Part shown: positions 62,274-64,000 of the stretch, in pieces | Layout of the letters: every line of letters begins with the position of its first letter | How positions within the stretch are numbered: position 1 is the stretch's first letter | Origin: JBDHWG01 sp046328525 | Lineage (GTDB): Bacteria > Chloroflexota > Anaerolineae > Epilineales > JAHCIE01 | Assembly: GCA_046328525.1 (NCBI GenBank) | Contig: JAXLWK010000010.1 | Span: forward strand, 1 to 64,000 | Reading direction: 5' to 3' | Length of the DNA: 64,000 bases | The notes under the pieces: generated by a model | The model's database searches: none | Told to the model about the DNA's origin: nothing | The model's input: the letters and a program-made list of their open reading frames with translations, nothing else | Position numbers and translations under genes: made by a program

Positions 62274-63128
62274 TTACATCGCGGCGACGAGGGCGCGCAC
62301 CAGGCGGCTGAAGCGCGGGATGGCGGCGTTGGCCGCCGCCAACACATCCTCGTGCTCCGCCTCGCCCACGCGGGCGGCGCCCTCAGAGTTATCCACACAG
62401 ATGTTCGTAATCAGGGAGATGCCCAGGACACGCAGCCCGGCGTGGCGCGCGACGACGACCTCGGGGCAGGTGGACATGCCTACGGCGTCCGCGCCCAGCG
62501 CCCGCAGGAAGCGGATCTCGGCCGGCGTCTCGAACGACGGCCCGGCGACCATGGCGTAGATGCCCTCTTCCAGCATGATATTCTGGTCGCTGCCGACGCG
62601 GTGGGCCACGCGCCGCAGCTCGCGGTCGTAGGCGCCGATCATGCTCGGAAAGCGCGGCCCCACAGTCGGGTCATTCGGCCCGCGCAGCGGGTTGTGGCCC
62701 GCCATGCCCGGCAGAAACACGTGATCCCGAATCACCATCAGGTCGCCGACGTTGAACACCTCGTTGACCGCGCCCGCCGCGTTCGTGACCAGGAGGGACT
62801 GCGCGCCGAGGGCGCGCATCAGGCGTATCGGGAAGGTAACATCCTGGAGGGAGTGGCCTTCGTAGAAGTGCAGCCGCCCGCGCATGACGACGACCGGCTG
62901 ATCGGCGAGCTGCCCGAACACCAGCTCCCCGGCATGCCCATGCACCGTCGTCTCCGCCATGCCCGGAATGTCGAAATAAGGCACGCGCGTCGCGTCGGCG
63001 ACCTCGTCGGCCAGCCCACCGAGGCCGGAGCCTGTGATCAGGCCGATGCGCGGCGTCGGCAGGGAACGCGCGCGGAGAGTATTGACGGCATCCTGCAGAA
63101 TGTTGTCGGTGACGACGGGTGCGCTCAT
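62274..63128 (-). CDS. purine nucleoside phosphorylase
   Basis: A 284-residue trimeric-type phosphorylase. It splits inosine or guanosine with phosphate. Marks: GLITGSGLGGLADEV, GRLHFYEGHSLQDVTFPIRLM, LLVTNAAGAVNE, AMVAGPSFETPAEI (purine glutamate) and GMSTCPEVVVARHAGL, ISLITN. The ATG overlaps the recombinase stop (ATGA), so it is translated after it. Confidence 0.93.
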   Translation of the reverse strand: MSAPVVTDNILQDAVNTLRARSLPTPRIGLITGSGLGGLADEVADATRVPYFDIPGMAETTVHGHAGELVFGQLADQPVVVMRGRLHFYEGHSLQDVTFPIRLMRALGAQSLLVTNAAGAVNEVFNVGDLMVIRDHVFLPGMAGHNPLRGPNDPTVGPRFPSMIGAYDRELRRVAHRVGSDQNIMLEEGIYAMVAGPSFETPAEIRFLRALGADAVGMSTCPEVVVARHAGLRVLGISLITNICVDNSEGAARVGEAEHEDVLAAANAAIPRFSRLVRALVAAM

Positions 63129-64000
63129 CCATGCCTCACCGCAGCGTCCGTGTATTCGGCGGCCGCGTGCCGCCCACGGTCGCTGCTGACCTGGGTGTAG
63201 ATTTGGGTTGTCGAGATGTTGGAGTGGCCGAGCAGCTCCTGCACGTTGCGCAGGTCTTCGCCCTCGTCCAGCTTATGCGTGGCGAAGGAGTGGCGCAGCG
63301 TGTGCGGCGTCACCTCTGTGTCAATGCCGGCCGCCTCCACGTAGCGCTTGATGATGAGCCACAACCCCTGCCGCGTGAGCTGCGTGCCGCGGGGGTTGAG
63401 GAAAAGGGCCGCCGCGTGCGTGCCCTTGGTGAACACGCCGCGCCCGCGCTCCAGGTAATCTACGAGGGCGTCCATGGCGCGCGGCGCGACCGGAATCGTC
63501 CGCGCGCTCTTGCCGTCGCGGCTGTTGACGCGCACCAGGCTGGCGTCCACGTCCACATCCGAAACCTTGAGTGAGACGATCTCGCTGACGCGCATTCCCG
63601 TGGCGTACAGCAGCTCCAGCAGCGCGCGGTCCCGCAGCGCCTTGTGGGAGTCGCTCTCGCCCGGCGCCGTCAGCAGCAACTCGACCTCCTCGCGGGTCAG
63701 GGTGTGGGGCAGGCGCTTGTTGACCTTGGGCGAGTCCAGCTCGCTCGTCGGGTCCTCGGCGACTTTGCCGGTGGCGCGGAGGTAGTGAAAGAACGCCTTG
63801 ATCGCCGCGACCTTGCGCGCGACCGTGGCGGATGTGTATTCCCGATCCCCCTTGAGATGGAGGATGTATTCGATCAATGTTCCCTGGCCGACTTCCGCCC
63901 AGCTATTGATTGTCGTGCTGGTTTCGAGATAAGTCGTAAACTGCGACAGATCATTGCGGTACGCCATGAGGGTGTTGTCTGTATAGCCTTTTTCAACGGC
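63125..64000 (-). CDS. Xer-type tyrosine recombinase (5' end outside window)
   Basis: The C-terminal 291 codons are in the window. Reading continues past the ATG at 63967 to the edge as AVEKGYTDNTLMAYRNDL, the usual recombinase start region, so the ATG is not the true start. Catalytic residues are all present: Arg in GMRVSEIVSL, Lys in the SARTIPV region, HTLRHSFATH, LGHSN and the nucleophile Tyr in TTQIYTQV. Xer recombinases resolve chromosome dimers; whether this is XerC or XerD is not clear. Confidence 0.9.
   Translation of the reverse strand, partial: AVEKGYTDNTLMAYRNDLSQFTTYLETSTTINSWAEVGQGTLIEYILHLKGDREYTSATVARKVAAIKAFFHYLRATGKVAEDPTSELDSPKVNKRLPHTLTREEVELLLTAPGESDSHKALRDRALLELLYATGMRVSEIVSLKVSDVDVDASLVRVNSRDGKSARTIPVAPRAMDALVDYLERGRGVFTKGTHAAALFLNPRGTQLTRQGLWLIIKRYVEAAGIDTEVTPHTLRHSFATHKLDEGEDLRNVQELLGHSNISTTQIYTQVSSDRGRHAAAEYTDAAVRHG

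Overview
The window is GC-rich chromosomal DNA from a bacterium that I infer to be an uncultured Chloroflexota (Anaerolineae-like). The pointers are secreted proteins carrying an 'LYLP-L/M' motif (ends near 1500 and 2700), long TPT-type linkers, a glycosidase with the phylum's typical 'NGGL..FGYP' tail repeats, and many dispersed palindromic repeats between genes. There is no rRNA, no tRNA that I can recognise, no CRISPR array and no prophage. Most genes are ordinary housekeeping genes with clear ribosome-binding sites. Layout: 0.1-3.6 kb holds a seven-haem secreted cytochrome, a frameshifted secreted propeller-like gene and a DUF104/PIN toxin-antitoxin pair. 3.7-8.6 kb is a complete 2-oxoacid dehydrogenase operon (E1alpha, E1beta, E2, E3). 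8.8-13 kb holds a flavin-type oxidoreductase, a double GNAT, an orphan DUF433 protein, a glycerol-1-phosphate dehydrogenase and a collagen-like secreted protein. 13.5-15.0 kb is the most interesting part: a thiol-dependent DinB-fold gene directly followed by a MerB-like organometallic lyase whose frame is interrupted by a TGA exactly where MerB has its second catalytic cysteine; a bacterial SECIS-like hairpin with a GGTC loop starts a few bases after the TGA, so I read it as a selenoprotein of 224 residues.
15.1-24.4 kb carries a toroid-fold protein, a DUF1349 protein, a CPA2 antiporter, a secreted glycosidase and a 1260-residue secreted subtilase. 24.5-38.3 kb holds a DinB protein, a TetR remnant, SixA, a polyphosphate pair (Ppx/GppA-HD and CYTH-CHAD), altronate-dehydratase-like protein, M23 peptidase, isocitrate dehydrogenase, SDR, DUF1385, a LacI regulator with a near-leaderless promoter, and a Trm112-like membrane protein overlapping a methyltransferase. 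38.4-41.9 kb is M32 carboxypeptidase, hydrolase and hydroxyacid dehydrogenase. 42.2-46.1 kb is a tandem pair of large secreted TPT-linker paralogues, each with its own promoter. 46.2-55.3 kb includes gatC-gatA and, three genes later, gatB, plus glutamate-type dehydrogenase and an RNA uracil methyltransferase.
55.1-56.8 kb pairs an 84-residue propeptide-like protein with a subtilase lacking a signal peptide. 57.1-62.2 kb is a tandem duplication of a two-gene module: a KimA-like APC potassium importer followed by a conserved 89-residue two-helix membrane protein, each module with its own terminator. The window closes with purine nucleoside phosphorylase overlapping a Xer-type recombinase whose 5' end lies outside the window.
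At least four families of short inverted repeats are scattered between genes; the clearest is a 29-base near-perfect palindrome present five times.
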